64,000 nucleotides of DNA from JAIBCC01 sp963763855 (GCA_963763855.1 CAVXPU010000002.1:310001-374000); one strand, 5' to 3'. Shown: positions 1-9,189, numbered from the stretch's first letter. A program made the numbers and translations. Notes: a model not told the origin generated them from the letters alone.

Positions 1-259
1 CCGTGCCATGTGCCGTTAGCAAAATGACCATGATCGATTTATCAAAAGCGACCAATTCCTTGAGCAAATCAAGCCCGGAAATTCCCGTCATCTGCAAATC
101 CGTCAAAACAAGGTCAAAATGCCGATCATGGACAAATTTCAAAGCCGCCTCACCCGAACTCGCGGTCGTCACATCATAACCTTCGCCGGAGAGAATCATC
201 TCTAAAATCTCACGCTGCTGACGTTCGTCATCTACTACTAAAATTGCTTTTCTACTCAT
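1..259 (-). CDS. Response regulator, N-terminal receiver domain (partial, cut by window edge)
   Basis: Reading the minus strand from the ATG at 257-259 gives a clean receiver domain: MSRKAILVVDDERQQREI at the start (acidic pair), the phosphoacceptor Asp in LVLTDLQM about 53 residues in, and VILLTAHGT with the conserved Thr. The gene runs off the left edge, so the output domain is unseen; this receiver style is usual in NtrC-type sigma-54 activators, but that is inference. Its ATG overlaps the TAA of the decayed OmpH-like copy upstream (TAATG). The histidine kinase at 2465-3946 lies upstream on the same strand and is its likely partner. Confidence 0.9.
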   Translation of the reverse strand, partial: MSRKAILVVDDERQQREILEMILSGEGYDVTTASSGEAALKFVHDRHFDLVLTDLQMTGISGLDLLKELVAFDKSIMVILLTAHGT

Positions 260-784
260 TATTTTTGTGTTTTTTCTTTCTCAAATTCTTCGTTACAATA
301 CTTTATGAATTCTTTTGTAACGTCAATCGATTCATCGAAATATAAAACTGCATCAAGTTACTCTATCTTCCGCGATATTAAGAATTGTATAATCCTTCTT
401 CACTGAAAATAGTTGTAGCTTTTCATTTATTTCTGTCTCTACTGGTTCGACTATTATTGACCATCGCTTTTTATCTGCCAAAACACGAATTTCTTTTCTA
501 TTCTTTGAAAGCCGCCTCCAATTTTGATAGTTCCAAACTCTTCATTATTAGACGAATTACCTGATTTTTTCAGCTCTTCAATCTTTGTTTTCAATTTAGC
601 AATTCTTGTTTCAACCTCATCGTCAAAATATGCAGATATATGTTATTTCAACCGCCTTAATTAATTTCCGAATTCCACTTTTTTCGTCGTAAAATGAATG
701 ACCGTTTACTATGGCGATTTTGGAATTAGCAAAACTTGAAGTAGTAAAAATTATTAGCAAAGCTGTTAATTGCAATATTTTCAT
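259..784 (-). pseudogene. Decayed OmpH/Skp-like periplasmic protein, copy A
   Basis: The minus strand starts with a signal-peptide-like segment (MKILQLTALLIIFTTSSFA) followed by SKIAIVNGHSFYDEKSGI, then a stop after about 54 codons. The sequence picks up in other frames with coiled-coil-type residues, and ends with YFDESIDVTKEFIKYCNEEF and a TAA that overlaps the next gene's ATG. This order (signal, KIA-start, coiled coil, terminal ID(V/I)T..FI) fits acidobacterial OmpH-like chaperones. At least two frameshifts break it. The same pieces recur in copies B and C. Confidence 0.6.
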
Positions 785-1351
785 AAGTTTATAATATTTT
801 TGCTTCTCAAATTCTTTGTTACAGAATTTAATAAATTCTTTGGTTATGTCAATAGAATTATCAAAATATAAAATCGCATTGGCGATATTATCATCTGATA
901 AATCAAGAATCTTGAAGTATCCTTTTTGTTTTTCAAACTCTTTTAGCTTTTCGTTAATTCTAATTTTTACGGCTCAACTATTTCAATTTTTCTTTTTTCA
1001 AATTGAGGTCTAGCTTCATCAGTTATCTTTTTCATTTCATTTTCTAATTTTTGATATTCTGAAAACAAATCTATTAGCTTTTCAAACGAATTCACAAGAC
1101 TTCGGAGGTATCTGCACCCTTGAATTGCTCAATCTCAGCAATAATTTTCTTTATCTTATTATCTAAAACGAGAATTTGTCATCAATTGGCTTAAACTCTT
1201 CGTCAATTATTCTATTTGCAATTACCAGTTCTGAAATACCCGTTTTTTCATCATTAAACCTATCTGAATCTATGAATGCAATCTTAATCTGACCAATAGC
1301 TGAGAAACTCAAAATAAGGGCTAAACCCGCTAAACACAATATTTTCATCAC
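785..1351 (-). pseudogene. Decayed OmpH/Skp-like periplasmic protein, copy B
   Basis: It opens with MMKILCLAGLALILSFSAIG, a good signal peptide, then QIKIAFIDSDRFNDEKTGI, closely matching copy A. The frame stops at 1163. The remainder is readable in shifted frames: a Lys/Glu-rich coiled-coil stretch around 1010-1100, and a C-terminus with AILYFDNSIDITKEFIKF near 800-890. The C-terminal frame has lost its stop and reads straight into the ATG of copy A. It is a frameshifted tandem duplicate, with no intact product. Confidence 0.6.
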
Positions 1352-1490
1352 TTTTTTTCTGTTTAAACTAATAATATTTGATTATTTAGAGTATATTTCT
1401 GATTTTTCGATTTCAAATGTGTTCATTCAAGTTCTAAACTATTGGCTCAATATCGTTCGCTATTATTTTTTCGCAGTTATTTTTGTATTT

Positions 1491-1700
1491 TTACCCAAAT
1501 ATGAATTTCTCAAATTCTTCCCGTTGCAAGAATTGGATAAACAAAGTCTTACTGGTCACATCAATTGATTCATCAATATGACAACTGACCAATCGGGAAT
1601 CTCTGCGTGATATTGTCAACTGCTTCCGCCACTTTATCAATCAGAAACTTATCACTAAGATAAGTTTCTGTCAAAATCCCTTTTTTTTGAACCAATGAAA
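1491..1700 (-). pseudogene. Decayed OmpH-like protein, copy C (C-terminal fragment)
   Basis: Only the 3' part remains. The minus strand reads KKGILTETYLSDKFLIDK and, after a shift, DESIDVT and an ending EEFEKFIFG before a stop. The DESIDVT block and the Glu/Phe-rich end match copies A and B. The missing N-terminal half is replaced by the IS4-type remnant that begins at about 1700, so the insertion probably truncated this copy. The 1352-1490 stretch between copies B and C holds nothing I recognise. Confidence 0.45.
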
Positions 1701-2440
1701 CTATAATTTTGCGAATTTATGCCGATTTTGTTCAAGTCTTATTTGCTCAAGCCCGACAACTTTATCTGGATGACGGCTTTGGTTTGAGCATTGCAAATCC
1801 AGTTTATGCGTTGGACGCGACCACCATTGACTTATGTGTCAACCTCTTTTGGTGGGCTCATTTCAGACGTGCTTAAGCTGCTGTTAAACTACACATATAC
1901 TTGATTTACGCGGTAATTTGCCATTCTTTATTCTTATTTCGACGGCAAAATGCACGATGTCAACATCTTGACGAACTCGTTTTTAAACCACTGTCAATCT
2001 ATTTAGGACTAAGGTTTTATCTTGACTTCGAGAGACTTTAACGGCTTCATCAAGCCTAAGCTTTCTTTGTCACCTGAGCAAAAACTAATTTAGCTTTTGC
2101 CCGGCTAAATGCCAGAAAAGTGAACAAAGAAAGTGGTTTGAGATGTGACCAAACCATTAAGTTGACAACTTATAAATCAAAGAAAAGTTATCCTGAACGC
2201 TTACGGCGAGTAAAATATTATGACAAAGAACAGGGAAAAACGTATGTTTTTCTGAACACCAATTGTGAATTATCATCCGAAAAAAGGTAGCCATTTACTA
2301 TACAAATATCGTTGGCTGATTGAGCATTTGCCAAAGATAACTCAACAGAAAAACTAAAGCTAGTAAATACATTACTCTCATGGCTTTGATCCAAAAATTA
2401 TTCTAGCGAGTTTGTCTAATGATATTTAAGCGGATTTCCC
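1700..2440 (+). pseudogene. IS4-family transposase remnant
   Basis: Several frames on the plus strand give pieces in the correct order for an IS4-group transposase: FVQVLFAQARQLYLDDGF, then YALDATTIDLCVNLF (first catalytic Asp), then AAVKLH, then DELVFKPLSIYLGLRFYLDF, where family members usually have a D-R-G-Y block, then SGLRCDQTIKLTTYKSKKSY, RRVKYYDKEQGKTYVFL and finally ISLADW-like residues. At least five frameshifts or stops intervene and the second catalytic Asp region is degraded, so it is inactive. I could not see terminal inverted repeats. It lies against the 3' end of the histidine kinase gene and the truncated OmpH copy. Confidence 0.8.
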
Positions 2441-2464
2441 GATAAATTTACTCACTACTGCTCG

Positions 2465-3946
2465 CTATACTGATTGTGCTTTCAATTTGACTACAAACTT
2501 CGTTCCTTCATTTAGATGCGATTCAACCTCAATTGTTCCGCTATGCTCATCAATAATTCTTTTAACAATTGCCAATCCTAAACCTGTTCCGGTTTCTTTG
2601 GTCGAAAAATATGGTTCAAAAATCTTTGGTAAATTTTCTTCGGAAATTCCGCTACCGGTATCCGTCACCTCGATTTTAACAAAATCTTCATCAGGCGAAA
2701 TTACTACGTTTAATGCTCCGCCGCCGGGCATCGCTTGGACTGCATTGATGAAGAGATTGTTGAAAACTGAACGCAATATTTCGGCATCGCCGATTATTTT
2801 TTCGGCGTTTTCGTGTTCGATTACGGAAATTTTCACGCCTTGTTCTTCGGCTTGATGTTCTACGATATTTAGCGAATTATCAACCACTTGCCGCAAATTT
2901 GTCGGCTGTAAATCGAGTTTTAGCGGACGGGAATAACGCAAGAAATCTGAAATTTGCGTATTGATTCTGGCAACTTCGGTTTTTAGCTGTGCGGTTAGTT
3001 TGTCGAAAACTACGGCTTTTTGTTTGTCTTCTGGTACAAACTTAGCACGCAATTGATCTAGCGTTAAATTGATATAATTCAGAGGGTTACGGATTTCATG
3101 GGCGATTGCAGAAGCCAATCTGCCGACGACTGCCGATTTTTCAACTTTTTGTAATTTCGCTTCGAGTTCGCCTTTCTTTTCGAGTTCGGCGGTCATTTCA
3201 TTGAATCTTGCCGCTAATTGTCCCAGTTCATCGCCACGCTCTGCCCCGACTACGCGAACGCTCAAATCGCCTTCCGCAATTTTTTGGGCGGCATTAGAAA
3301 GCTGGACAATCGGACGTGTGAATCGCCAAACCAATAAAATCGTAATTAATGTGGAAATAAGTAACACACCAAGCGTATAAATTAGCGGCTGAGCAGCACG
3401 CTGGAAAGCAGCACCTTTATTATTTTTGAGAATTACAATTATATACCAGCGACCTTTATCAAAAGTTTCTATGCGAATTGCATGAGCCTGACTTTCGGCA
3501 GTTGGGTTACCGTCAGGGAAATTTTTGCCATCTTCGCCTAAGCGATAGGCGTTTACGATTGGAGGTAAATCATCTATTTCATTTAGTTTAACGTTTACAA
3601 AATCGCCCCCTTCATTCTTTGTAGGAAGGTATTTTTGGTTGGTGCTATCGTAAACTTCCCACTTCTCATTGATAACAATGATGTCTTTTATTCTTTCTTT
3701 AGTCTTTTCATCAAAAAACTTTTGTTCGTCAACTTTGAATAAATCCTCTATGTATTCGTCTTTATACTTGAAGCTATTAAAAACTAAGGCAATGCTCCCA
3801 ACCAAAGCTTGCTCTTGTGTTTCCCGTAATTGTTCATTTTGCCTTTCAGTTTGCAGATTTAGATAGTATTGCACGCTAAGTGTGGCAATCAAGAGGATTG
3901 CGAGAATTATGAGTAAGCGACCGCGAAATGTTTGCAGGAAATTCAT
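2465..3946 (-). CDS. Membrane sensor histidine kinase (HAMP, HisKA, HATPase)
   Basis: This 493-residue protein has a first membrane segment at about 10-29, an extracytoplasmic region to about 186, and a second membrane segment at 187-207. A HAMP linker follows (about 208-262), then the H-box IAHEIRNPLNYI with phosphoacceptor His283, the N-box FNNLFINAVQAM (about 395-406), and G-boxes DTGSGIS and GTGLGLA (about 429-459). This is the NtrB/ZraS-like orthodox layout. It would phosphorylate a response regulator, most likely the one at 1-259, now 2.2 kb downstream beyond decayed genes. The extracytoplasmic domain has no motif I recognise, so the signal is unknown. Confidence 0.93.
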   Translation of the reverse strand: MNFLQTFRGRLLIILAILLIATLSVQYYLNLQTERQNEQLRETQEQALVGSIALVFNSFKYKDEYIEDLFKVDEQKFFDEKTKERIKDIIVINEKWEVYDSTNQKYLPTKNEGGDFVNVKLNEIDDLPPIVNAYRLGEDGKNFPDGNPTAESQAHAIRIETFDKGRWYIIVILKNNKGAAFQRAAQPLIYTLGVLLISTLITILLVWRFTRPIVQLSNAAQKIAEGDLSVRVVGAERGDELGQLAARFNEMTAELEKKGELEAKLQKVEKSAVVGRLASAIAHEIRNPLNYINLTLDQLRAKFVPEDKQKAVVFDKLTAQLKTEVARINTQISDFLRYSRPLKLDLQPTNLRQVVDNSLNIVEHQAEEQGVKISVIEHENAEKIIGDAEILRSVFNNLFINAVQAMPGGGALNVVISPDEDFVKIEVTDTGSGISEENLPKIFEPYFSTKETGTGLGLAIVKRIIDEHSGTIEVESHLNEGTKFVVKLKAQSV

Positions 3947-4177
3947 TATGTTTATCTTTAGGAGAGTAATGTAAAGATTTTAGTCTAAGTTTTCAACTTT
4001 TAAGACCGAAAGTTTATTTTTTCCCCATTTTTCTTGCCGACTGCGTATTTGAGATGTTATTATTTTTTTGTCCTTGAGCTACTTTTTCAGCAAACTAAGT
4101 TTTTCAAAAAGTCATCTAGTTTTTCGAGTCCACAGTTTATAAAACTCTCCTAAATAAAATTAAAAGAGGTATTTCTG

Positions 4178-5722
4178 ATGTTTTTCCGCCCTATGAAGTT
4201 TTCCGTGAAATCATTGTCCGTCTTAATCTTCGCTTTATGTTTTGCTTTTGTAACACTTGAAACACCAGCCCAAACAAAAAAAGTAATTGTTATTAAAACA
4301 CCTGCAAAAACTCAATCTTCGACAACAAAAAAGAAGGCTGATGATAAAAAATCGACCGTTTCAAGCAAAGATAAAACAAGCAAACCAACAAAAGCGGAAC
4401 TTGCCAAGCAAGCCGAAGAAAAAAGGATAGATGAAGCGAGAAAACGTGAGGAAGCTGAGAGACTGTCAGCAAACCGAAAAGCGGAAGAAGCCCGCCGACA
4501 AGCCGCATTAGCCGAACAACGCCGACGTGACCAAGCAGTCCGCGAAGCAAGAGAGCGTCAGCAAGGATTTGAACGCGGATTAAAGACGGAAACTCAGGAA
4601 AATATCGCCAATGATAATACCGAAGGCGAAGATCTCGAAGTTAGACGTGCGGCGATTAATGCTCTTGGCAGTCATGCCGGAACAGTCGTAGTGATGGAGC
4701 CTCAAACCGGAAAAGTTCTTTCAATCGTAAATCAGGAATGGGGAATCAGGCGAAGTTTCAAACCATGTTCGACAATTAAATTAGTTACAGGCGTTGCGGG
4801 TTTGAACGAAAAAGTGATTGATTCGGGCGGAAATATTAATACCCGCAGGTTTTCTCTAAATTTGGACGATGCTCTGGCACATTCAAATAACAGCTATTTT
4901 CAAGTAGTCGGAGCTAGCGTTGGCAATGAACGAATGATTTCTTATGCGAAGGCATTGGGACTTGGTGAAAAAACCGGTATCAATTCTGAAAACGAATCTG
5001 CCGGAAAACTTCCCTACGGAAATAATAATGCACGTATTTACTCACACGGCGATGATTTTGAAGTTACTCCACTTCAACTTAGCGTACTCGTTTCAAGTCT
5101 TTCAAATGGCGGACGAATTGTTGTTCCGCAAATCCCAAAAACTCGAGTTGAACAAACCAAGTTTCGCGGCTTCATGCGTCGCGAAATAAATTTGCCGCAA
5201 GAAAATCTGCAAAGATTGCTACCCGGTATGATTGGTGCGGTTAATTATGGAACTGCCAAGCGTGCTGCCGATTATTCGCTAAACATTGCCGGAAAAACGG
5301 GTTCTTGCATTGGTCAAGGCACGTGGCTCGGACTTTTCGCATCGGTAGCACCGGTCGTTAATCCCAAATTATCAGTAGTTGTAATCACCCGTGGTTCAGG
5401 CGAGCGTGGAAAATACGCTTCGGAAATCGCCGGAAAAATTTATAAATCATTAGGAAACCGATTCAATCAAGATGGAAATTTTGTCGCAAAAGTTCCGCTC
5501 GAATTAAAACCGCAACAAAAAGTAGATGCCAAGGCGTCGCATAAACTCGACAATGCCGAAGGCGAAGATTCGGATGAAGGCGATGTCCCAAAACCGATTA
5601 CCGTTACTCGAAAAAGCAGCCCGAAAAAAGGCGGTGACGATACAAATACGCTTTTTGATCCGGTTGTAATTCAGTTTAATCGTGAACCGAAGCGTCCGCG
5701 AATTGTTGTTGGAAAACCATAA
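4178..5722 (+). CDS. Penicillin-binding transpeptidase-domain protein
   Basis: All three penicillin-binding motifs are visible: SxxK as STIK (Ser198), SxN as SNN (236-238) and KTG (373-375). The domain is the C-terminal, FtsI/PBP2-type transpeptidase, which cross-links peptidoglycan outside the inner membrane. A signal or anchor lies at about 8-32. It is followed by a Lys/Glu/Arg-rich, coiled-coil-like stretch (about 60-140) instead of the usual dimerisation domain, and there is a basic, Pro/Lys-rich tail. The start is chosen because AGAGG lies 8 bases upstream. At 514 residues with no dimerisation domain it is not a canonical division PBP; a class D beta-lactamase-like role is possible but less likely. 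Confidence 0.85.
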   Translation: MFFRPMKFSVKSLSVLIFALCFAFVTLETPAQTKKVIVIKTPAKTQSSTTKKKADDKKSTVSSKDKTSKPTKAELAKQAEEKRIDEARKREEAERLSANRKAEEARRQAALAEQRRRDQAVREARERQQGFERGLKTETQENIANDNTEGEDLEVRRAAINALGSHAGTVVVMEPQTGKVLSIVNQEWGIRRSFKPCSTIKLVTGVAGLNEKVIDSGGNINTRRFSLNLDDALAHSNNSYFQVVGASVGNERMISYAKALGLGEKTGINSENESAGKLPYGNNNARIYSHGDDFEVTPLQLSVLVSSLSNGGRIVVPQIPKTRVEQTKFRGFMRREINLPQENLQRLLPGMIGAVNYGTAKRAADYSLNIAGKTGSCIGQGTWLGLFASVAPVVNPKLSVVVITRGSGERGKYASEIAGKIYKSLGNRFNQDGNFVAKVPLELKPQQKVDAKASHKLDNAEGEDSDEGDVPKPITVTRKSSPKKGGDDTNTLFDPVVIQFNREPKRPRIVVGKP

Positions 5723-5728
5723 ATAAAG

Positions 5729-5839
5729 AAAAAGGCGAAAGGTTTGTCATGCGATCGATAAAATAGCATGACCTCAAAAGGTAATTCTCGCTTCTTGATA
5801 TTAAGGAAGCAGGATTACTTTTTTACCTTTCGCCTTTTT
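5729..5839 (+). terminator. Nested-stem element after the PBP gene, probable terminator
   Basis: A perfect 15-bp inverted repeat (5729-5743 with 5825-5839, AAAAAGGCGAAAGGT and its complement) encloses two inner hairpins: a 7-bp stem GTCATGC/GCATGAC (5746-5752 with 5766-5772) and a longer imperfect stem (about 5781-5796 with 5803-5818). The 3' arm ends in a T run. It starts 7 bases after the PBP stop codon, so termination is the simplest reading. The three-way-junction shape is more elaborate than a normal terminator. Confidence 0.55.
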
Positions 5840-5863
5840 ACGTTTCTACTTTTATGTTCACGC

Positions 5864-5893
5864 TTGACACTTCAGTAAAACTTGCGTGATTAT
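5864..5893 (+). promoter_or_regulatory. Candidate sigma-70-type promoter
   Basis: A perfect TTGACA at 5864-5869 is followed 18 bases later by GATTAT (5888-5893), which matches four of six -10 positions. It would drive the secreted protein starting at 6078, leaving a leader of about 180 bases in which I see no other structure. It is a motif match only. Confidence 0.35.
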
Positions 5894-6077
5894 TTAATAT
5901 TCAACTTCTAAATATGATTTCATGAAAGCTTCTTTCAAGTAAGACGTTTTTTTGTTTGAGAGTTGAGAGAAACTTGCAACCATTTTTTTTACGACGACAT
6001 CTGATTTCACGCGAAAACGAAAAACTGCTTAGTTTTGTTTTTTGCAAGACGACACAATAGCTGGAGGATATATTTTA

Positions 6078-7379
6078 ATGAAAAACACAATCAAATTCTT
6101 AGCATTAGGGTTAATGGTAGTTGCTTTTGGAGCAATTTCCGTTAGCTCAATCTTTGCTCAGGCAACTGCTGAAGAATGTGCAACAATTTACAACGATAAG
6201 TTTCTGAAAGACCGTAAAGGTCCGACGATTGAGAAGTACCAATCTGCGATTGCGGCTGGAAAGGAATATCTTTCCAAATGCGGCAGTTTGGAAGGTGACG
6301 ATAATGCAACGATTAAGGATTATGTAACGAAACAAATTCCAAAACTTGAAGCAATCGTCAAAGACATGAAATTTACGGCAGAAGTAATTGATCCTTTTAA
6401 CAAGAGTGTACCTGCCAAAGATTGGGCGACTGCATTTAATACCGGCAAACAATTTATTGCGGCAAACCCTGATTCTGTTGATGTAATGCTTGTCCTTGCT
6501 TCAATCGGTTTTGATAACGCAACAGCTAATCCGGCGGTTGATACCTACAATTCCGATACGATTGCCATGGCGAAAATGGCTCTGGCAAAAATGGCTGAGA
6601 ATAAGCCTTCCGGTTCGGGAAACTACGGTGCTTTTGCTTACACCTATAAAACAACAGCTTGCGACGGCAAATTGAATGCTACCGGATGGATGAACTACAC
6701 TATTGGGAACATCACATATTACCGCTTGAAAAATCAAAAAGAAGCTCTGCCGTATTTGTATAAATCAACTCAAATGGGTTGTGAAACAAAGAATATCGCA
6801 AATATTTATCGAATGATCGGAGCTTGGTATATCGATGAATTCAAGAAAATTGACGATGAGCGGACAGCTAAAATCAAAGCCGCTGGCGATCAGGATACTG
6901 ATGAAACCAAAGCAATGTTTGGTCTGCAAAAAGGCTATATGGAACGCGTTGCCGAAGCATATTCTAGAGCATACAAAGCTGCCATGACAGACAAAGCTGC
7001 AACGGCTGAATTCAAAAATTCTTTGTTAAATCGTTCAAAAGAATTCTATGGCTATCGCTTTGACAAAGTAATGACGGGCTACGATGCTTGGTCAGCCGGA
7101 TTAAATAGTAAAACATTTTCTGATCCAACGACTGCAGTTGTTCCGGTTGTTGATGCTACACCAAGTACTTCGACAACTCCGGCTGGTGCGTCAACAATGA
7201 CCACTGATACTACAAAAACGCCGGCAACAGCCGATACTCGTCCACGAACTGCAACTACTACTACAGCGAAGCCGACAACGACTACTGCTACCGCAGCCGG
7301 AGCAACAACGGCTGCTGCTCCAACAACGAAAAAAGCCCCAGCTAAAAAGCCTGCTAAAAAGAAAAAAGGCACCCGTTAA
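6078..7379 (+). CDS. Secreted helical-repeat protein with Thr/Ala/Lys-rich tail, function unknown
   Basis: The start at 6078 is chosen for the GGAGG ten bases upstream and because it begins a standard signal peptide (MKNTIKFLALGLMVVAFG ... FAQA); an in-frame upstream extension to 6042 has no such support. The mature part (about 30-355) is helical with Tyr/Ala-rich blocks and looks like degenerate tetratricopeptide repeats. From about 365 a low-complexity Thr/Ala/Pro tract runs into a Lys-rich end (KKAPAKKPAKKKKGTR). The basic tail may bind wall polymer or nucleic acid; this is speculation. It is a single-gene unit between a promoter candidate and a terminator. Confidence 0.75.
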   Translation: MKNTIKFLALGLMVVAFGAISVSSIFAQATAEECATIYNDKFLKDRKGPTIEKYQSAIAAGKEYLSKCGSLEGDDNATIKDYVTKQIPKLEAIVKDMKFTAEVIDPFNKSVPAKDWATAFNTGKQFIAANPDSVDVMLVLASIGFDNATANPAVDTYNSDTIAMAKMALAKMAENKPSGSGNYGAFAYTYKTTACDGKLNATGWMNYTIGNITYYRLKNQKEALPYLYKSTQMGCETKNIANIYRMIGAWYIDEFKKIDDERTAKIKAAGDQDTDETKAMFGLQKGYMERVAEAYSRAYKAAMTDKAATAEFKNSLLNRSKEFYGYRFDKVMTGYDAWSAGLNSKTFSDPTTAVVPVVDATPSTSTTPAGASTMTTDTTKTPATADTRPRTATTTTAKPTTTTATAAGATTAAAPTTKKAPAKKPAKKKKGTR

Positions 7380-7411
7380 GCAAAAAAGCTAAGCAGTTTT
7401 TTACAAAAACC

Positions 7412-7453
7412 GAAAGTCGAATGCAATAATAATGCGTTCGACTTTCCTTTTTT
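7412..7453 (+). terminator. Rho-independent terminator
   Basis: The inverted repeat GAAAGTCGAA...TTCGACTTTC (7412-7421 with 7437-7446) with extra pairing inside is followed by CTTTTTTAT. It sits between the secreted repeat protein and rnc. Confidence 0.85.
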
Positions 7454-7481
7454 ATCCAAGCTTCTATAATATTATCGTTCT

Positions 7482-8186
7482 ATGTCAAAAAATTTGGCAC
7501 ATCTTGAGCAGGTTATCGGCTATAAATTTCAGAATTTAGCTCTCCTCGAACGTGCTTTAACGCATCGCTCGTGGGCATATGAAAAAATACCTTACGGCAA
7601 AGAAGAAGAAGTTCGTGAACTGCAAAATGAATCGTTCGAATTCGTAGGAGATGCAGTTTTGGGCATGGCAGTTGTTGAATATCTTTTCCACAAAAATCCA
7701 AATGCTACCGAGGGCGAATTGACAATGATGAAACATCGGCTTGTAAGTTCCGAATGCTTAGCCGTCAACGCACAAAAATTGGGTTTGGGTACATTTATCA
7801 GGGTTGGACGCGGTGAAGAAAAAAGCGGCGGACGAAAGAAAAATGCTCTGCTCGCAAATACGCTGGAAGCAATCATCGCTGCCGTTTTTTTTGACAGCGG
7901 ATACATTTCGGCACGTGCTTTTGTGCAAAGATTTTTAGCCGAAGATTTTCGCGAAATTACTCCAAATTCTTCGATTGATTACAAAACTTTGCTGCAGGAA
8001 AAATTGCAGGCTCAAAAGAGATTGCCTCCCAAATATGTGGTGGTTAAAACCGATGGACCGCCGCATCAACGAACGTTTTTTGTTGATGCTATTTGGGATG
8101 ACGATAAAGTAAGTGCTGAGGGCTCTTCGATAAAATCTGCTGAAATGACCGCCGCTAATTTAGCTTTGCAGAAACTTAAATTATAA
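7482..8186 (+). CDS. rnc: Ribonuclease III
   Basis: This 234-residue protein has the RNase III signature NESFEFVGDAVLG at 49-61, carrying the catalytic-cluster residues Glu53 and Asp57, and a C-terminal double-stranded-RNA-binding domain (about 163-234, ending in ...SAEMTAANLALQKLKL). It cleaves double-stranded RNA in rRNA and mRNA processing. In the second acidic motif the sequence is LANTLEAI: Glu is kept, but Asn stands where the E. coli enzyme has Asp114. lepB follows 86 bases downstream, a common bacterial pairing. Confidence 0.96.
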   Translation: MSKNLAHLEQVIGYKFQNLALLERALTHRSWAYEKIPYGKEEEVRELQNESFEFVGDAVLGMAVVEYLFHKNPNATEGELTMMKHRLVSSECLAVNAQKLGLGTFIRVGRGEEKSGGRKKNALLANTLEAIIAAVFFDSGYISARAFVQRFLAEDFREITPNSSIDYKTLLQEKLQAQKRLPPKYVVVKTDGPPHQRTFFVDAIWDDDKVSAEGSSIKSAEMTAANLALQKLKL

Positions 8187-8272
8187 TCAAACGTAAATAT
8201 ATTTGAGTTTTTCACTTGATTGAGCAATTCTCAAACTATCATATAACATTAATTTTTCAACGATTTTTCGCA

Positions 8273-9103
8273 ATGAGTAAAAACAAAACTGAGACTACAG
8301 AGATACATAAAAAGAAAAAAATTGCTTCGCCAAAAGGAATTTTTAGAGAATATTTCGAATCATTTGCCACCACTTTGATAATGGCGATTTTCGGAATGAC
8401 GTTTATTTTACAAGCCGTTACCGTTCCAACAGGTTCGATGCAAAATACAATTCTAATCGGCGATTATCTCCTTGTAAATAAATTTATTTTTGCTCCCGGC
8501 GGCAAACCAATCCCGTTTTTACCTCAACGTGAAGTCGAGCGTGGCGACATCATCGTTTTCAAATATCCGGGTTTTCGTGACGGCAGAAAAGAAAGAGTTC
8601 AGCCTTACAACACAAATTACGTTAAAAGAGTAATAGGAATGCCCGGCGATAAAGTGGAATTTCGCGATAATCAAGTTTTTATCAATGACAATCTATTGCC
8701 CGAACATCGCATAATTGGTGATCCACCTATTATTGACGGCGATCCAAATGGTGAAGCTGCACTCAAAACTAAAGACTTTGAACCGCGGCAATCCAATCAA
8801 ACATATGACGTTTATTATTCTAACGATTCTATGGAAGCCATTAAGGATGGCTCAAAGGTAACCAGAAATGGATATAATTATGGAGTTGAAGGCAAAGTAA
8901 CAAAGGTTCCTGACGACAGTTATTTTGTGATGGGCGACAGCCGCGACAATAGTGAAGATAGTCGCTTTTGGGGCTTCGTTAACCGTGATTTGGTTGTCGG
9001 AAGGGCAATGTTTGTCTATTGGTCTTGCGATAGAAGCAGCGACAGCATGGCGAGTTGCCTGACAAATCCTCGTTTTGACCGAATCGGGAAAATGATAAAG
9101 TAG
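8273..9103 (+). CDS. lepB: Signal peptidase I
   Basis: An N-terminal membrane segment (about 30-48) is followed by PTGSMQNTI with nucleophile Ser55, YVKRVIGMPGD with general-base Lys117, and the family box MGDSRDNSEDSR. It removes signal peptides from exported proteins on the outer face of the inner membrane, of which this window has many. An upstream TTG at 8216 is in frame, but its extension is not signal-like; the ATG at 8273 (MSKNKTE) gives a usual 276-residue enzyme. It lies downstream of rnc. Confidence 0.95.
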   Translation: MSKNKTETTEIHKKKKIASPKGIFREYFESFATTLIMAIFGMTFILQAVTVPTGSMQNTILIGDYLLVNKFIFAPGGKPIPFLPQREVERGDIIVFKYPGFRDGRKERVQPYNTNYVKRVIGMPGDKVEFRDNQVFINDNLLPEHRIIGDPPIIDGDPNGEAALKTKDFEPRQSNQTYDVYYSNDSMEAIKDGSKVTRNGYNYGVEGKVTKVPDDSYFVMGDSRDNSEDSRFWGFVNRDLVVGRAMFVYWSCDRSSDSMASCLTNPRFDRIGKMIK

Positions 9104-9123
9104 ATTGAAACAATTGAGCCCTA

Positions 9124-9138
9124 GGTTCAAATTGAACC
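9124..9138. promoter_or_regulatory. Perfect 15-base palindrome
   Basis: GGTTCAAATTGAACC, two 7-base arms around one A, lies 20 bases after the lepB stop and about 50 bases before psuG. It could be an operator or a weak hairpin; it has no T run. Confidence 0.35.
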
Positions 9139-9150
9139 ATTGATTGAACA

Positions 9151-9183
9151 CAGTGAATCAATGAAATCAGTGAATCAGTGAAT
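9151..9183 (+). repeat. Short direct repeats (CAGTGAAT) before psuG
   Basis: Three copies of CAGTGAAT (9151, 9168, 9176) are interspersed with the related CAATGAA. They immediately precede the psuG start, so they overlap its ribosome-binding region, which has no clear Shine-Dalgarno site. Confidence 0.6.
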
Positions 9184-9189
9184 CAATGA

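Noticed and set aside
816..1013. Plus-strand 65-codon ORF
   Set aside because: Reverse of the decayed OmpH-like copy B; no independent features.
7079..7372. Minus-strand Val/Ala-rich ORF
   Set aside because: Antisense to the low-complexity Thr/Ala/Lys tail of the secreted repeat protein; composition explains the open frame.
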